Shown here: positions 37,754-46,069 of the stretch, piece after piece | Layout of the letters: every line of letters starts with the position of its first letter | Numbering within the stretch: the stretch's first letter is position 1 | Origin: Roseomonas sp. | GTDB taxonomy: Bacteria > Pseudomonadota > Alphaproteobacteria > Acetobacterales > Acetobacteraceae | Reading direction: 5' to 3' | NCBI GenBank assembly: GCA_020249925.1 | Contig: JADCER010000007.1 | Coordinates: 62,001 to 126,000, forward strand | DNA length: 64,000 nt | Notes under the pieces: generated by a model | Told to the model about the DNA's origin: nothing | Database searches by the model: none | Seen by the model: only the letters and a program-made list of their open reading frames with translations | Made by a program: the position numbers and the translations under genes

Positions 37754-38311
37754 ATGCCGACACGGGGCAGCAGCAACATTGCGGAGGAAATGGCCGAGGC
37801 GCGCGCCTTGCCGGCCGGGCGCAATCTGCTCTTCCTGCGCGAAGAAGAGCTCCGCCTTGCGCAGGATTTGCTGTTTTTCGGCTATCGCGATTTTACGGCC
37901 GGCGCGGATGAAATTCTGGCCACCTTGGATATGGGGCGCGCGCATCATCGCGTGCTGCATTTCGTCGGGCGGCGGCCTGGGATCACGGTGGGCGAATTGC
38001 TGGGGATTCTCGGCATCACCAAGCAAAGCCTGGGGCGCGTGCTGCAACCGCTGATGAGCGATGGCTATGTGGTGCAAGCGCCGGGTGAGAGCGACCGGCG
38101 GCAAAGGCGCCTGACGCTGACGCAAAAGGGCTTGGCCTTGGAACGCCGCCTGTTTGAACGCCAGCGGGAAACCGTGATGCGCGCCTATCGTGAAGCGGGC
38201 CCTGCGGCGGTGGAAGGCTTTCGGCGCGTCATGCGCGGGCTGATGGGGGAAGAAGCGCAAGCCAGCCTAGCGCAGCTTGAACGGCCGGGGGCTGAGGGCA
38301 GCAGGCGATGA
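37754..38311 (+). CDS. MarR-family transcriptional regulator (PetP-like)
   Basis: A 185-residue winged-helix regulator. The helix-turn-helix is ITVGELLGILGITKQSLGRVLQPLMSDGY split over residues ~80-108, followed by the wing ESDRRQRRLTLTQKG, a clear MarR signature. The start was moved to 37754 (37745 also possible) because a perfect inverted repeat occupies the bases used by a longer frame. It overlaps the downstream OmpR-type gene by 4 bases (ATGA). The MarR plus response regulator pair resembles petP-petR of Rhodobacter; whether the function is shared is unknown. Confidence 0.85.
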   Translation: MPTRGSSNIAEEMAEARALPAGRNLLFLREEELRLAQDLLFFGYRDFTAGADEILATLDMGRAHHRVLHFVGRRPGITVGELLGILGITKQSLGRVLQPLMSDGYVVQAPGESDRRQRRLTLTQKGLALERRLFERQRETVMRAYREAGPAAVEGFRRVMRGLMGEEAQASLAQLERPGAEGSRR

Positions 38312-39015
38312 GCGGACAGGAAGATGCCGCGCATATTCTGGTGGTGGATGATGATGCGCGGTTGCGCGCGCTATTGCAGCGTTTTTTGACCGAGCAAGGC
38401 TTTCGCGTGAGTACCGCGGAAAATGCCGCAGCGGCGCGTGCGGCGCTCGCTGATATGGCGTTTGATCTGCTGGTGCTGGATGTGATGATGCCGGGCGAGA
38501 CCGGGCTGGAATTGACCGCGGCGCTGCGCGCCGAGGGGCAGGAAGTGCCGATCCTGATGCTGACCGCGCGCGGTGCGCCGGATGATCGCATCGCGGGCTT
38601 GGAACAGGGCGTGGATGATTATCTGGCCAAGCCCTTTGATCCACGCGAATTGGCCTTGCGCATTCGCACCATTCTCCGCCGCGCCGCGCCGGCGCCTGCT
38701 GCGCCGCAAAGCCTGGCGCCGATGCAGATCGGCAATCGCTGGTTTGACATTGAACGCGCCGAGTTGCGCGGGCCGGAGGGCATTATTCGCCTGACCGGTG
38801 GCGAGGCTTCCTTGCTGCAAGCACTCGCGCGCCGTGCGGGCGAAATTCTGAGCCGTGAGGATATTGGCGAAGCGCTGGGCACGCCTGATGCCGGTGAACG
38901 CGCGATTGATGTGCAGGTGACCAGGCTACGCCGCAAGGTGGAACCTGATCCGCGTGAGCCGCGCTTCATTCAGACCATTCGCCATCGCGGCTATGTCTTG
39001 AGGCCGGGGCCGTGA
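38308..39015 (+). CDS. OmpR-family response regulator (PetR-like)
   Basis: A 235-residue two-domain regulator. Receiver domain with acidic pocket VVDDD at 12-16, phosphoacceptor D58 (LLVLDVMMPG) and K108 (YLAKPFDP); C-terminal OmpR-type winged helix with LTGGEASLLQALARRAG and the recognition region RAIDVQVTRLRRKVEPDPR. It is tied to its neighbours by overlaps: ATGA with the marR gene and GTGA with the sensor kinase gene. Its partner is the kinase directly downstream. Confidence 0.95.
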   Translation: MSGQEDAAHILVVDDDARLRALLQRFLTEQGFRVSTAENAAAARAALADMAFDLLVLDVMMPGETGLELTAALRAEGQEVPILMLTARGAPDDRIAGLEQGVDDYLAKPFDPRELALRIRTILRRAAPAPAAPQSLAPMQIGNRWFDIERAELRGPEGIIRLTGGEASLLQALARRAGEILSREDIGEALGTPDAGERAIDVQVTRLRRKVEPDPREPRFIQTIRHRGYVLRPGP

Positions 39016-40349
39016 CTCCGCTGGACCGGGGCTTGCGCCGGCTGGTGCCGCGCGGGCTTTTGGGCCGGTCACTGCTGATCATTCTGGTGCCGCTGGTGAT
39101 CCTGCAGGCGATTGCCTTGCAGCTTTTCTATGGCAGCCACTTGGATGTGATTTCGCGTCGTCTGGCAGCGGGTGTGGCCGGTGATGTTGCCATGGTGGTC
39201 GGCCTGCTGGAACGCGAAACGGAGGAGGATGATCGCAGTTGGATTTTTCGTGAGGCTTCCTGGCGGCTCAATCTTTCCTTGGCTTATGAGGCGAAGGCAA
39301 GCCTGGCCACGGTAGGTGCCCGTCCTGCCGTCATGCCCTTGCTGCCGCTTGAGGAGGATTTGGCCGCCGCGATGCAGGAACGTGTGCGCCTGCCCTTTGA
39401 TGCGGATTGGCAAAGCGATCCGCGCAGCGTGATCATTCGCGTGCAAATGCCTGATGGTGTTTTGCATGTGGAAGTGGCGCGGAAGCGGCTTTTCAGCGGG
39501 ACAATCTATCTTTTCGTGATCTGGTTGGTCGGGTCTTCGCTGCTGCTGTTTCTGGTGGCGGCGATTTTCATGCGCAATCAGGTGCGCGCGCTGCGCAAGA
39601 TTTCGGCTGCTGCTGAGGCTTTTGGCATGGGGCGCACGGTGGGGCCGATGAAGCCTGAAGGTGCCGCTGAAGTGCGACAAGCCGCGACGGCCTTCAACCG
39701 TATGGAAGAACGCATCAGGCGCTTTGTGGATAGCCGGACTGAAATGCTGGCCGGCATCAGCCATGATTTGCGTACGCCGCTTACGCGGCTGCGGCTGGGG
39801 CTGGCCATGCTGCCGGAAGCCGCGCGCGAAGATGCGGCCGCCATGACGGAAGATGTCGAGGAAATGGATCGGCTGATTGGTGTCTATCTTGCTTTTGCCC
39901 GCGGTGAAGGGCTGGAACAGCCGGAGGAAACCGACCTTGCTGCCTTGCTTCGCGGTGTTGTCGCGCAACAGGCGCGCGGTGGTGCGGCAATACCTTTTGC
40001 AGGGCCGGAGACGCTTCTGATGGAACTCCGCGCCGGTGCGATGCGCCGTTGCTTTGGCAATCTGCTGCATAATGCCCGCAAACACGCCGCGCGTGTGACG
40101 GTGACGCTTACAAAACAGCCGCGCGGCCAGAATGGGATTTGGGCGGAGATTTCGATTGATGATGACGGGCCGGGCATTCCAGCGGCGTCGCGTGAGGATG
40201 CCTTCAAGCCCTTCACCAGCCTGTCGGATGGTGGCACCGGGCTTGGGCTTGCGATTGCGCGCGATATTGCGCGCGCGCATGGCGGCGATGTTTTCCTGGA
40301 AGACAGCCCTTTGGGTGGCTTGCGGGCGCGCATTCGTGTGCCGGGCTAG
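39012..40349 (+). CDS. EnvZ-type sensor histidine kinase
   Basis: A 445-residue membrane kinase paired with the upstream response regulator. N-terminal transmembrane segment (SLLIILVPLVILQAIALQL, residues ~20-38), a periplasmic loop of ~125 residues, a second transmembrane segment (FVIWLVGSSLLLFLVAAIF), HAMP domain, H-box with phosphoacceptor H251 (GISHDLRTPLTRL), N-box FGNLLHNARKHA, G1 DDDGPGIP and G2 GGTGLGLAI. Start is GTG in a GTGA overlap. The signal sensed is not apparent. Confidence 0.95.
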   Translation: MTPLDRGLRRLVPRGLLGRSLLIILVPLVILQAIALQLFYGSHLDVISRRLAAGVAGDVAMVVGLLERETEEDDRSWIFREASWRLNLSLAYEAKASLATVGARPAVMPLLPLEEDLAAAMQERVRLPFDADWQSDPRSVIIRVQMPDGVLHVEVARKRLFSGTIYLFVIWLVGSSLLLFLVAAIFMRNQVRALRKISAAAEAFGMGRTVGPMKPEGAAEVRQAATAFNRMEERIRRFVDSRTEMLAGISHDLRTPLTRLRLGLAMLPEAAREDAAAMTEDVEEMDRLIGVYLAFARGEGLEQPEETDLAALLRGVVAQQARGGAAIPFAGPETLLMELRAGAMRRCFGNLLHNARKHAARVTVTLTKQPRGQNGIWAEISIDDDGPGIPAASREDAFKPFTSLSDGGTGLGLAIARDIARAHGGDVFLEDSPLGGLRARIRVPG

Positions 40350-40401
40350 TGGTGCGCTTCATGCTGACCTATCCCCTGCCTAAAAAGCTCCCGCGCACCA
40401 C
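40349..40401. repeat. Inverted repeat in the kinase to hydrolase gap
   Basis: GTGGTGCGC (40349-40357) and its exact reverse complement GCGCACCAC (40393-40401) are 35 bases apart. They follow the kinase stop codon directly. No T-tract follows the second arm, so a terminator role is doubtful. The rest of the 180-base gap shows no other clear element apart from GAAGGAAA before the next gene. Confidence 0.3.
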
Positions 40402-40529
40402 GAGCCGTATATTTGGTGGGCTGAGTCACGCCGCTGTCGGGAACCAGTAGCGGCGATCGGACCGCGAGGGCTGGACCAAAACGCTTTCTTTGGGGATGGT
40501 TGCGGGAGCAATTTTGAAGGAAACGCGCC

Positions 40530-41300
40530 ATGCATTTCACCAGTGGCGAATGGCGGATTGATGTGCTGATCCAGGGTTATCCCGGCAAATCCACCCAGCA
40601 TGGTGGCCTGGGCTGGAGCACGGTTGCGCTGCTGCGCGGCCATGGGCGTATCGTGGTGCTGGATGGCGGCGGCTATGGCATGCGCAAGCCGCTGGTCGAA
40701 GCGCTGGGCAAGCAGGGCGTGAAGCTTTCCGATGTGACCGATCTGCTGGTCAGCCATTTGCATCATGATCATGTGGTGAATTGGCCAATGTTCCGCGATG
40801 CGCTGATTCATGTCGGCCGCAAGGAATTGGCCTGGGCGCTGGGCGTTGGCTGGGGGGAAACCGCCGTGCCGGAACATGCGGTGGAAGCGCTCAGCCGTTG
40901 GCCAACCATGCAATTGATGGATGACGGGCAGGAAGTGCTGCCGGGCATCACCGCGCATCTTTCACCCGGTCATACGCCCGGGCATTTGCTGTTCCTGATT
41001 GCGGGCGCGCCGCAGGCGGTGGTGCTGTTGCAGGATGCGGTGAAGAACCGCGTGGAACTCACCACACGCACGACAGACATGACTTATGACCCGGCAATCA
41101 GCCGCGCGACGATTGAAATGGTGTGGGAGATTTGTCGCACCCATCCGGGCTGTGTGTTGATCCCTGGGCATGACGTGCCGGTGATGGTGGAAAATGGCGT
41201 GCCGCGCGCATTATCCAGCCATAGCGCCGGCATACGTTCCTGGTTCGGCAAGGATTTGCAGGATACGACGATGTTTTCTCTCGTGCCACCTGCACCTTGA
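40530..41300 (+). CDS. Metallo-beta-lactamase-fold hydrolase
   Basis: A 256-residue MBL-fold protein. The dinuclear metal-binding motif HLHHDH is at 76-81, with further ligand His residues in LSPGHTPGHLLFL and, near the end, LIPGHDVPV. The layout fits the lactonase/glyoxalase-like branch (compare N-acyl homoserine lactonases), but the substrate is open. GAAGGAAAC lies 6-14 bases upstream of the ATG. A CMD-family gene follows 25 bases downstream, so the two probably form an operon. Confidence 0.88.
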   Translation: MHFTSGEWRIDVLIQGYPGKSTQHGGLGWSTVALLRGHGRIVVLDGGGYGMRKPLVEALGKQGVKLSDVTDLLVSHLHHDHVVNWPMFRDALIHVGRKELAWALGVGWGETAVPEHAVEALSRWPTMQLMDDGQEVLPGITAHLSPGHTPGHLLFLIAGAPQAVVLLQDAVKNRVELTTRTTDMTYDPAISRATIEMVWEICRTHPGCVLIPGHDVPVMVENGVPRALSSHSAGIRSWFGKDLQDTTMFSLVPPAP

Positions 41301-41325
41301 ATATTGCACCACCTGAAAGGACAAG

Positions 41326-41724
41326 ATGATGGATCAACAGGAAGCCCATGATGCGCTGCGCGCCGAAGGCCGCGCGGTGATGTGGGAAGTGCTCGGCAAG
41401 GCGTATATGGAAAAGCGCGATGCCGGCACCAATCCCTTCAATGCCGCGGTGCGCCGCCTGTCGGAAGAATTCGCCTATGCCACGCTATGGCAAAGGCCGG
41501 GGCTTGATCGGCGCGAACGCAGCCTGATCACGCTTGCCATGATCTGCGCGCTCAATCGCCCGCATGAGCTCCGCATTCATCTGGTGGCGGCGCTGAATAA
41601 TGGCTGCACGGCTGAGGAGATTTCGGAGATTTTCACCCATTCTGTGGCCTATTGCGGCTTTCCCGCCGCGATTGATGCGCTGCGCGTGGCCGAGGAAGTG
41701 CTGAAGGAACAGGGCAAGCTGTAG
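41326..41724 (+). CDS. Carboxymuconolactone decarboxylase (CMD) family protein
   Basis: A 132-residue all-helical protein of the CMD/AhpD superfamily. The core motif region is RSLITLAMICALNRPHELRIHLVAALNNGCTAEEISEIF (split over residues ~66-104). It lacks the CxxC of AhpD-type peroxidase partners, so it belongs to the PcaC-like branch, which decarboxylates 4-carboxymuconolactone in aromatic breakdown or acts on related ring compounds. No other aromatic-pathway genes are near. AAAGG lies 6 bases upstream. An ATG three bases later is equally possible as the start. Confidence 0.88.
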   Translation: MMDQQEAHDALRAEGRAVMWEVLGKAYMEKRDAGTNPFNAAVRRLSEEFAYATLWQRPGLDRRERSLITLAMICALNRPHELRIHLVAALNNGCTAEEISEIFTHSVAYCGFPAAIDALRVAEEVLKEQGKL

Positions 41725-41765
41725 CGGCGCTGCATATGGGACTACTGCCGCCTGATGCTTCCGGG

Positions 41766-41799
41766 AAAAATACGGGCAAGCCGATGATAAGGCTTGCCC
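41766..41799 (-). terminator. Possible minus-strand terminator beyond the tRNA region
   Basis: A 9-base stem GGGCAAGCC / GGCTTGCCC (arms 41774-41782 and 41791-41799) with an 8-base loop. On the minus strand it is followed by GTA and five T (41766-41770), as in an intrinsic terminator. On the plus strand no T-tract follows. It could end a minus-strand transcript coming from mfd and tRNA-Ile, which would run antisense through tRNA-Pro. Confidence 0.5.
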
Positions 41800-41831
41800 T
41801 GCGGCGCGGCTCCCCATAGTTTGCGCGCGTT

Positions 41832-41909
<78 letters not shown>

Positions 41910-41952
41910 GGGTTTTGGAAACCCCCGATAACGCTGATTGTCGGCAGTTTCA

Positions 41953-42087
41953 CAAAATCCCGATACTCGCGCTGCAGTGCCGCGCAAGGGTCTGTCGTGG
42001 CAGCCCGGCGTCTGATCTGCGGAGGCGGCAGGCCGGAGCAGAGAATCAGCCGTTCCAACTACTTTCGTGGCCCTCCGGGGGATTTTT
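41953..42087 (+). repeat. Structured repeat unit A between the two tRNA genes
   Basis: First copy of an imperfect direct repeat. Bases 41953-41990 match 42122-42159 at 33 of 38 positions, and the 17-mer CCCTCCGGGGGATTTTT at 42071-42087 is repeated exactly at 42186-42202. The two matching blocks are 80 bases apart in this copy against 26 in the second. Its hairpin is partly degenerate (CTCGCGCTGC / GCCGCGCAAG). No convincing gene occupies the region 41910-42223. Confidence 0.75.
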
Positions 42088-42121
42088 GCCCGCAAGCCGA
42101 TTTTTGATTGTCGAGGGACCG

Positions 42122-42224
42122 CAAAATCGCGGAACTCGCGCGGCAGTGCCGCGCGAGGGTTCAACTTCGCGGCCTTCGGCCGCGTCCCTCCGGGGGATTT
42201 TTCGCCCGTTTACGGGCGAAAAAT
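42122..42224 (+). repeat. Structured repeat unit B between the two tRNA genes
   Basis: Second, more compact copy. It contains three consecutive hairpins: CTCGCGCGGC / GCCGCGCGAG (42135-42157, 3-base loop), CGCGGCC / GGCCGCG (42168-42184, loop TTC) and a 13-base stem ATTTTTCGCCCGT with its complement (42197-42224). The last one reads the same on both strands, with T before and A after the GC part, so it is not a normal intrinsic terminator. The element may be a structured RNA, a REP-like extragenic palindrome or a tRNA processing context. Confidence 0.7.
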
Positions 42225-42296
42225 GGGCCCGGCAGGACTCGAACCTGCAACCAAACCGTTATGAGCGGTCCGCTCTGACCATTGAGCTACAGGCCC
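42224..42296 (-). tRNA. tRNA-Ile, anticodon CAT (lysidine-type)
   Basis: Read on the minus strand: acceptor GGGCCTG pairs with CGGGCCC (one G-T pair), D arm GCTC/GAGC, anticodon loop CTCATAA with anticodon CAT, T arm CAGGTTCGAGTCCTG. The CTCATAA loop and GGACCG stem are typical of tRNA-Ile2, in which C34 becomes lysidine so that AUA is read; an elongator tRNA-Met is the alternative. No CCA is encoded. It lies 35 bases downstream of mfd on the same strand. Confidence 0.85.
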
Positions 42297-42331
42297 ATCA
42301 ACACCCTGATAGCCCCCAGACCGGCCGGAAA

Positions 42332-45300
42332 TCAAACCCGTTTGGCTTCCCCGGCCAGCCGCGCCAGCACGCGCAGCAAATCCCGCGCCTGCTTCACCCG
42401 CTCTGGCAGGTCCATATCGCGAATCAGCGCCAGCTTGGCATCGGGGCGGAGCTTCACCGCCCCCTTCTGGCCCTGGATCCAGGTGATCAAGCCGCCCGGA
42501 TTGGCGAAATTCTGCCCCCGGAAGCTCAACACCAGCCCCTTTGGCCCCGCATCCAGCTTTTCCACCCCGGCCTGCCGACAGAGCCGCTTGATCGCGACCA
42601 CTTGCAGCAGGTTTTCAACCTCAGCCGGCAGCGGGCCGAAGCGGTCAGCGAGTTCCGCCGCCATGGCGTCATTCTCGCCATCCGTCGCAAGGCCACCGAT
42701 ACGCCGATAAAGCCCAAGGCGCACCGGCAGATCGGTCACGTAATTTTCTGGGATCAGCACCGGCAGGCCAAGATTGATCTGCGGCGTCCATTCCCGCTCA
42801 CTCTCCTGCCCCTCAGCGCCGGCTTTGATATCCGCCACGGCTTCTTCCAGCATTTGCTGATAAAGTTCGATCCCCACTTCGCGGATTTGGCCCGATTGTT
42901 CCTCACCCAGAAGGTTACCGGCGCCGCGAATATCCAGATCGTGTGACGCGAGCGTGAAGCCAGCGCCGAGGTTATCCAGCGTTTGCATCACTTCCAGCCG
43001 CTTTTCCGCCGCCGCCGAAAGCCGATGCGCTTCCGGCCAGGTCAGATACGCATAGCCGCGCAGCTTGCCGCGGCCAACGCGCCCGCGCAGCTGATAAAGC
43101 TGCGCCAGGCCGAACATATCCGCGCGATGGATGATCAGCGTATTCACCGCCGGCATATCCAGACCGCTTTCAACAATATTGGTGGACAGCAAAATATCAT
43201 GCTTGCCATCGCCGAATTCGGTCATGACGCGTTCAAGTTCGGTTGGTGTCATGCGGCCATGCGCCTGGATCATGCGCGCTTCCGGCACAATTTGCGCGAG
43301 CCTTTCCGCGAGCTTCGCCATATCCTCGATGCGCGGCACCACGCAGAAAATCTGCCCGCCTCGGAAACGTTCGCGCTGAATGGCTTCGCGCAATACCACC
43401 GGATCCCAGGGCATGATGAAGGTGCGCACCGCCAGCCGATCCACCGGCGGGGTAGCAATCACGCTCATTTCGCGCACACCGGTCAGCGCCAATTGCAGCG
43501 TACGCGGGATGGGGGTAGCGGTCAGTGTCAGCACATGCACATCAGCTTTCAGCGCCTTCAGCGCTTCCTTGTGGCGCACGCCGAAATGCTGTTCCTCATC
43601 CACCACCAGCAGGCCAAGATCGGCAAATTCAGTGCCCTTGGCCAAAAGCGCATGGGTGCCGATGACGATATTGATATCGCCGCGCTTCATCCCTTCCCGC
43701 ACTTCCGCCGCATCCTTGGCCGTCACGAGGCGTGAGAGTTGCGCGATGCGCAGCGGGAAGCCTTCAAAGCGCTTCAGGAACACGCGATGATGCTGCCGCG
43801 CGAGCAACGTGGTCGGCACCACCACCGCCACCTGCGCGCCGGACATCGCCACCACAAAGGCAGCACGCAGCGCGATTTCCGTCTTGCCGAAGCCGACATC
43901 GCCGCAAATCAGGCGGTCCATCGGCCGACCGGCGGAAAGGTCTTCCAGCACATCGGCAATGGCACGGGATTGATCTTCGGTCTCCGCAAAGGGGAAGCGA
44001 GCACAAAACTCATCCCACATCCCTTCAGGCGGGGTGGCCAAAGTGCCATCCTTCATGCGCCGCATGGCCGCGGTGCGGATCAGCTCCGCCGCCATGTCGC
44101 GAATGCGTGACTTCGCCTTGGCCTTGCGATTCTGCCAGGAAACCCCGCCGAGCTTATCCAGCGCAACGCCCGTGCCTTCCGACCCAAAGCGGGAGAGGAT
44201 TTCGATATTCTCAACAGGGACAAAAAGCCTGTCCCCACCATCATAAATCAGCTTCAGGCAATCATGCGGCGCGCCGGATACTTCAATCGTAACAAGGCCC
44301 TCATAGCGGCCAATGCCGTGATCCTGATGCACCACCAGATCGCCCTCGGCGATTTCAGTGGCGTCCGCGATGAATTGATCAGCGCGACGGCGGCGGCGCG
44401 GCGGGCGGGCAATGCGTTCACCGAGCAAATCCTGCTCGGCCGTCACAGCGATGCCTTCCGCGATAAAGCCGCGTTCAATCCCCATGACCACCAAGGCAAC
44501 GACATCAGGCGGCAAAGCGCGCGCGGCTTTCCAATCCTCAGCCGCTTCCGCACGCACGCCATTTTCGCGCAGCAGATTGCCAAGCCTTTCACGAGACCCG
44601 CGTGACCAGGCCGCCAGCACAGGTCGGCGCTTGGCCTTGGCTTCGCCCTGCACCATGGCGGCGTAGGCGGCGAAAACATTCTCGCCGGCGCTGCGTGCTT
44701 CGGCGAAAAGCGGGCCGGGGCGCCCGCCCGCGGCAATGCCATCCGGCACGGCAAAGGGTGAAAAGCGCAGCACGCGGCAATCGGCCAGCATCGCTGCCCA
44801 GCCGGCGTCATCCAGATAAAGTGTTGCCGGCGGCGCGGGGCGATAGGGCACATCGCCTTCGCCAATGCGGGAGGGCACGCGGCGGGCTTCGTAATGATCC
44901 GTGATCATTTCAAGCCGCGCCTTCAGCACTTCCTCGGCCTGGTGGTCGAAGCTGATTTCGGCGCCGGGCATATATTCCAGCAGCGGCACCATGTTTTCGT
45001 GAAACAGGCCTGCCCAATGTTCCATGCCGGGATAGCGCCGCCCGGCGCTGATCGCGCCATAAAGCGGATCATCTGCTGCCGCCGCGCCGAACAATTCTCG
45101 GTAACCGCCGCGAAAGCGTGCGCGCGATGCCTCATCCAAAAACACCTCGCCCACCGGGCGGAGCGAAAGTGCGGGCACAACCTTGCCGCTGCGCTGGGAT
45201 GCCGTATCAAAACGGCGCATATCCTCAATTTCGTCGCCAAAAAGATCGAGGCGTATGGGTTCCGGCTCACCCGCCGGGAAAAGATCAATAATGCCGCCGC

Positions 45301-45763
45301 GCACGGCATATTCGCCATGTTCCATCACCGTGCCGGTGCGGTGATAGCCATTGGCTTCCAGAAACGCGGTCAGTTTTTCCGGCTGCGCGCGCCCACCCTT
45401 GGCAAGCGACAAGGTGGCCCCTTCAAACACGGCAGGCGGCGGCACTTTCTGCACCAGCGCATTGACGGTGGTGAGCAAGACGCGCGGGCGCTTCGGCGGT
45501 TCCAGCAAGCGCGTCAGCGTCGCCACACGTTCAGCGATGATTTCAGGATTGGGCGATACGCGATCATAAGGCAGGCAATCCCAAGCGGGGAAACGCAGCA
45601 CTTCGATTTCGGGGGCGAAAAAGCCCAAAGCCTCTGCCATGCGGGCCATGCGCGCATCATCGCGGCAGACATGGGCGATGGGGGCTTCAATCTCTGCCCG
45701 ACGGCGCGCCACCAGAAGGGCATCAAAACCCTCAGGCGCGCCATGGATGGTGACGGGCTTCAT
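42332..45763 (-). CDS. mfd: Transcription-repair coupling factor Mfd
   Basis: ATP-dependent translocase that removes stalled RNA polymerase from damaged DNA and recruits UvrA. The 1143-residue product has the UvrB-like N-terminal domains, the RNA-polymerase-interacting domain (DLVVHQDHGIGRYEGLVTIE near 500), the superfamily 2 helicase motifs (GDVGFGKTEIALRAAFV, VVDEEQHFGV, TLTATPIPRTLQLAL, STNIVESGLDMP, QLRGRVGRG) and the C-terminal TRCF domain. Length matches the family. The ATG overlaps the sdhE stop by 4 bases. tRNA-Ile follows 35 bases after the stop. Confidence 0.98.
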   Translation of the reverse strand: MKPVTIHGAPEGFDALLVARRRAEIEAPIAHVCRDDARMARMAEALGFFAPEIEVLRFPAWDCLPYDRVSPNPEIIAERVATLTRLLEPPKRPRVLLTTVNALVQKVPPPAVFEGATLSLAKGGRAQPEKLTAFLEANGYHRTGTVMEHGEYAVRGGIIDLFPAGEPEPIRLDLFGDEIEDMRRFDTASQRSGKVVPALSLRPVGEVFLDEASRARFRGGYRELFGAAAADDPLYGAISAGRRYPGMEHWAGLFHENMVPLLEYMPGAEISFDHQAEEVLKARLEMITDHYEARRVPSRIGEGDVPYRPAPPATLYLDDAGWAAMLADCRVLRFSPFAVPDGIAAGGRPGPLFAEARSAGENVFAAYAAMVQGEAKAKRRPVLAAWSRGSRERLGNLLRENGVRAEAAEDWKAARALPPDVVALVVMGIERGFIAEGIAVTAEQDLLGERIARPPRRRRRADQFIADATEIAEGDLVVHQDHGIGRYEGLVTIEVSGAPHDCLKLIYDGGDRLFVPVENIEILSRFGSEGTGVALDKLGGVSWQNRKAKAKSRIRDMAAELIRTAAMRRMKDGTLATPPEGMWDEFCARFPFAETEDQSRAIADVLEDLSAGRPMDRLICGDVGFGKTEIALRAAFVVAMSGAQVAVVVPTTLLARQHHRVFLKRFEGFPLRIAQLSRLVTAKDAAEVREGMKRGDINIVIGTHALLAKGTEFADLGLLVVDEEQHFGVRHKEALKALKADVHVLTLTATPIPRTLQLALTGVREMSVIATPPVDRLAVRTFIMPWDPVVLREAIQRERFRGGQIFCVVPRIEDMAKLAERLAQIVPEARMIQAHGRMTPTELERVMTEFGDGKHDILLSTNIVESGLDMPAVNTLIIHRADMFGLAQLYQLRGRVGRGKLRGYAYLTWPEAHRLSAAAEKRLEVMQTLDNLGAGFTLASHDLDIRGAGNLLGEEQSGQIREVGIELYQQMLEEAVADIKAGAEGQESEREWTPQINLGLPVLIPENYVTDLPVRLGLYRRIGGLATDGENDAMAAELADRFGPLPAEVENLLQVVAIKRLCRQAGVEKLDAGPKGLVLSFRGQNFANPGGLITWIQGQKGAVKLRPDAKLALIRDMDLPERVKQARDLLRVLARLAGEAKRV

Positions 45764-46032
45764 GCCCCGCTACCGGCTTCGGCCATGATCCGGCGCAATA
45801 GCGGGTGGTCATGTTCGGGTGGAATCGGGCGGCGACCGGAAAGCCAATCGGCCAAATCCACATCCCAGAGTTCCAAAATCTCCTCGAGCGCCGCGACATC
45901 GGCATCTGAAAGGCTCGCGATATGGCGCGCGACAAAGCCGCCGATCAGGATATCGGTTTCCTTGGTGCCGCGGTGTTGGGCGCGAAAGACAAGCCGGCGG
46001 CGCCGGGCATCAAGTTCTGTTGGGTCTGGCAT
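45760..46032 (-). CDS. sdhE: FAD assembly factor SdhE (succinate dehydrogenase assembly)
   Basis: A 90-residue DUF339/Sdh5 protein that helps attach FAD covalently to the succinate dehydrogenase flavoprotein. The conserved surface RRRLVFRAQHRGTKETDILI (R-G-x-x-E/D motif) and the acidic LEEILELWDVDLADWLSG are visible. It is fused operonically to mfd by a 4-base ATGA overlap, an arrangement frequent in alphaproteobacteria, and is divergent from recG across 37 bases. Confidence 0.94.
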   Translation of the reverse strand: MPDPTELDARRRRLVFRAQHRGTKETDILIGGFVARHIASLSDADVAALEEILELWDVDLADWLSGRRPIPPEHDHPLLRRIMAEAGSGA

Positions 46033-46069
46033 ATCGCTCTAGTCTCAAGGCGCTGGCATATAGAGGCGG

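Noticed and set aside
39069..40280. 403-codon open frame antisense to the sensor kinase gene
   Set aside because: The kinase shows all expected motifs; the opposite frame has His/Arg-rich low-complexity sequence typical of antisense shadows.
42197..42224. Hairpin next to tRNA-Ile as an intrinsic terminator
   Set aside because: The palindrome has T before and A after the GC stem on both strands, so no T-tract follows the stem. Treated as part of the repeat element instead.
41953..42224. CRISPR-like array
   Set aside because: Only two copies with five mismatches in the main block and unequal spacers; no cas genes in the window.
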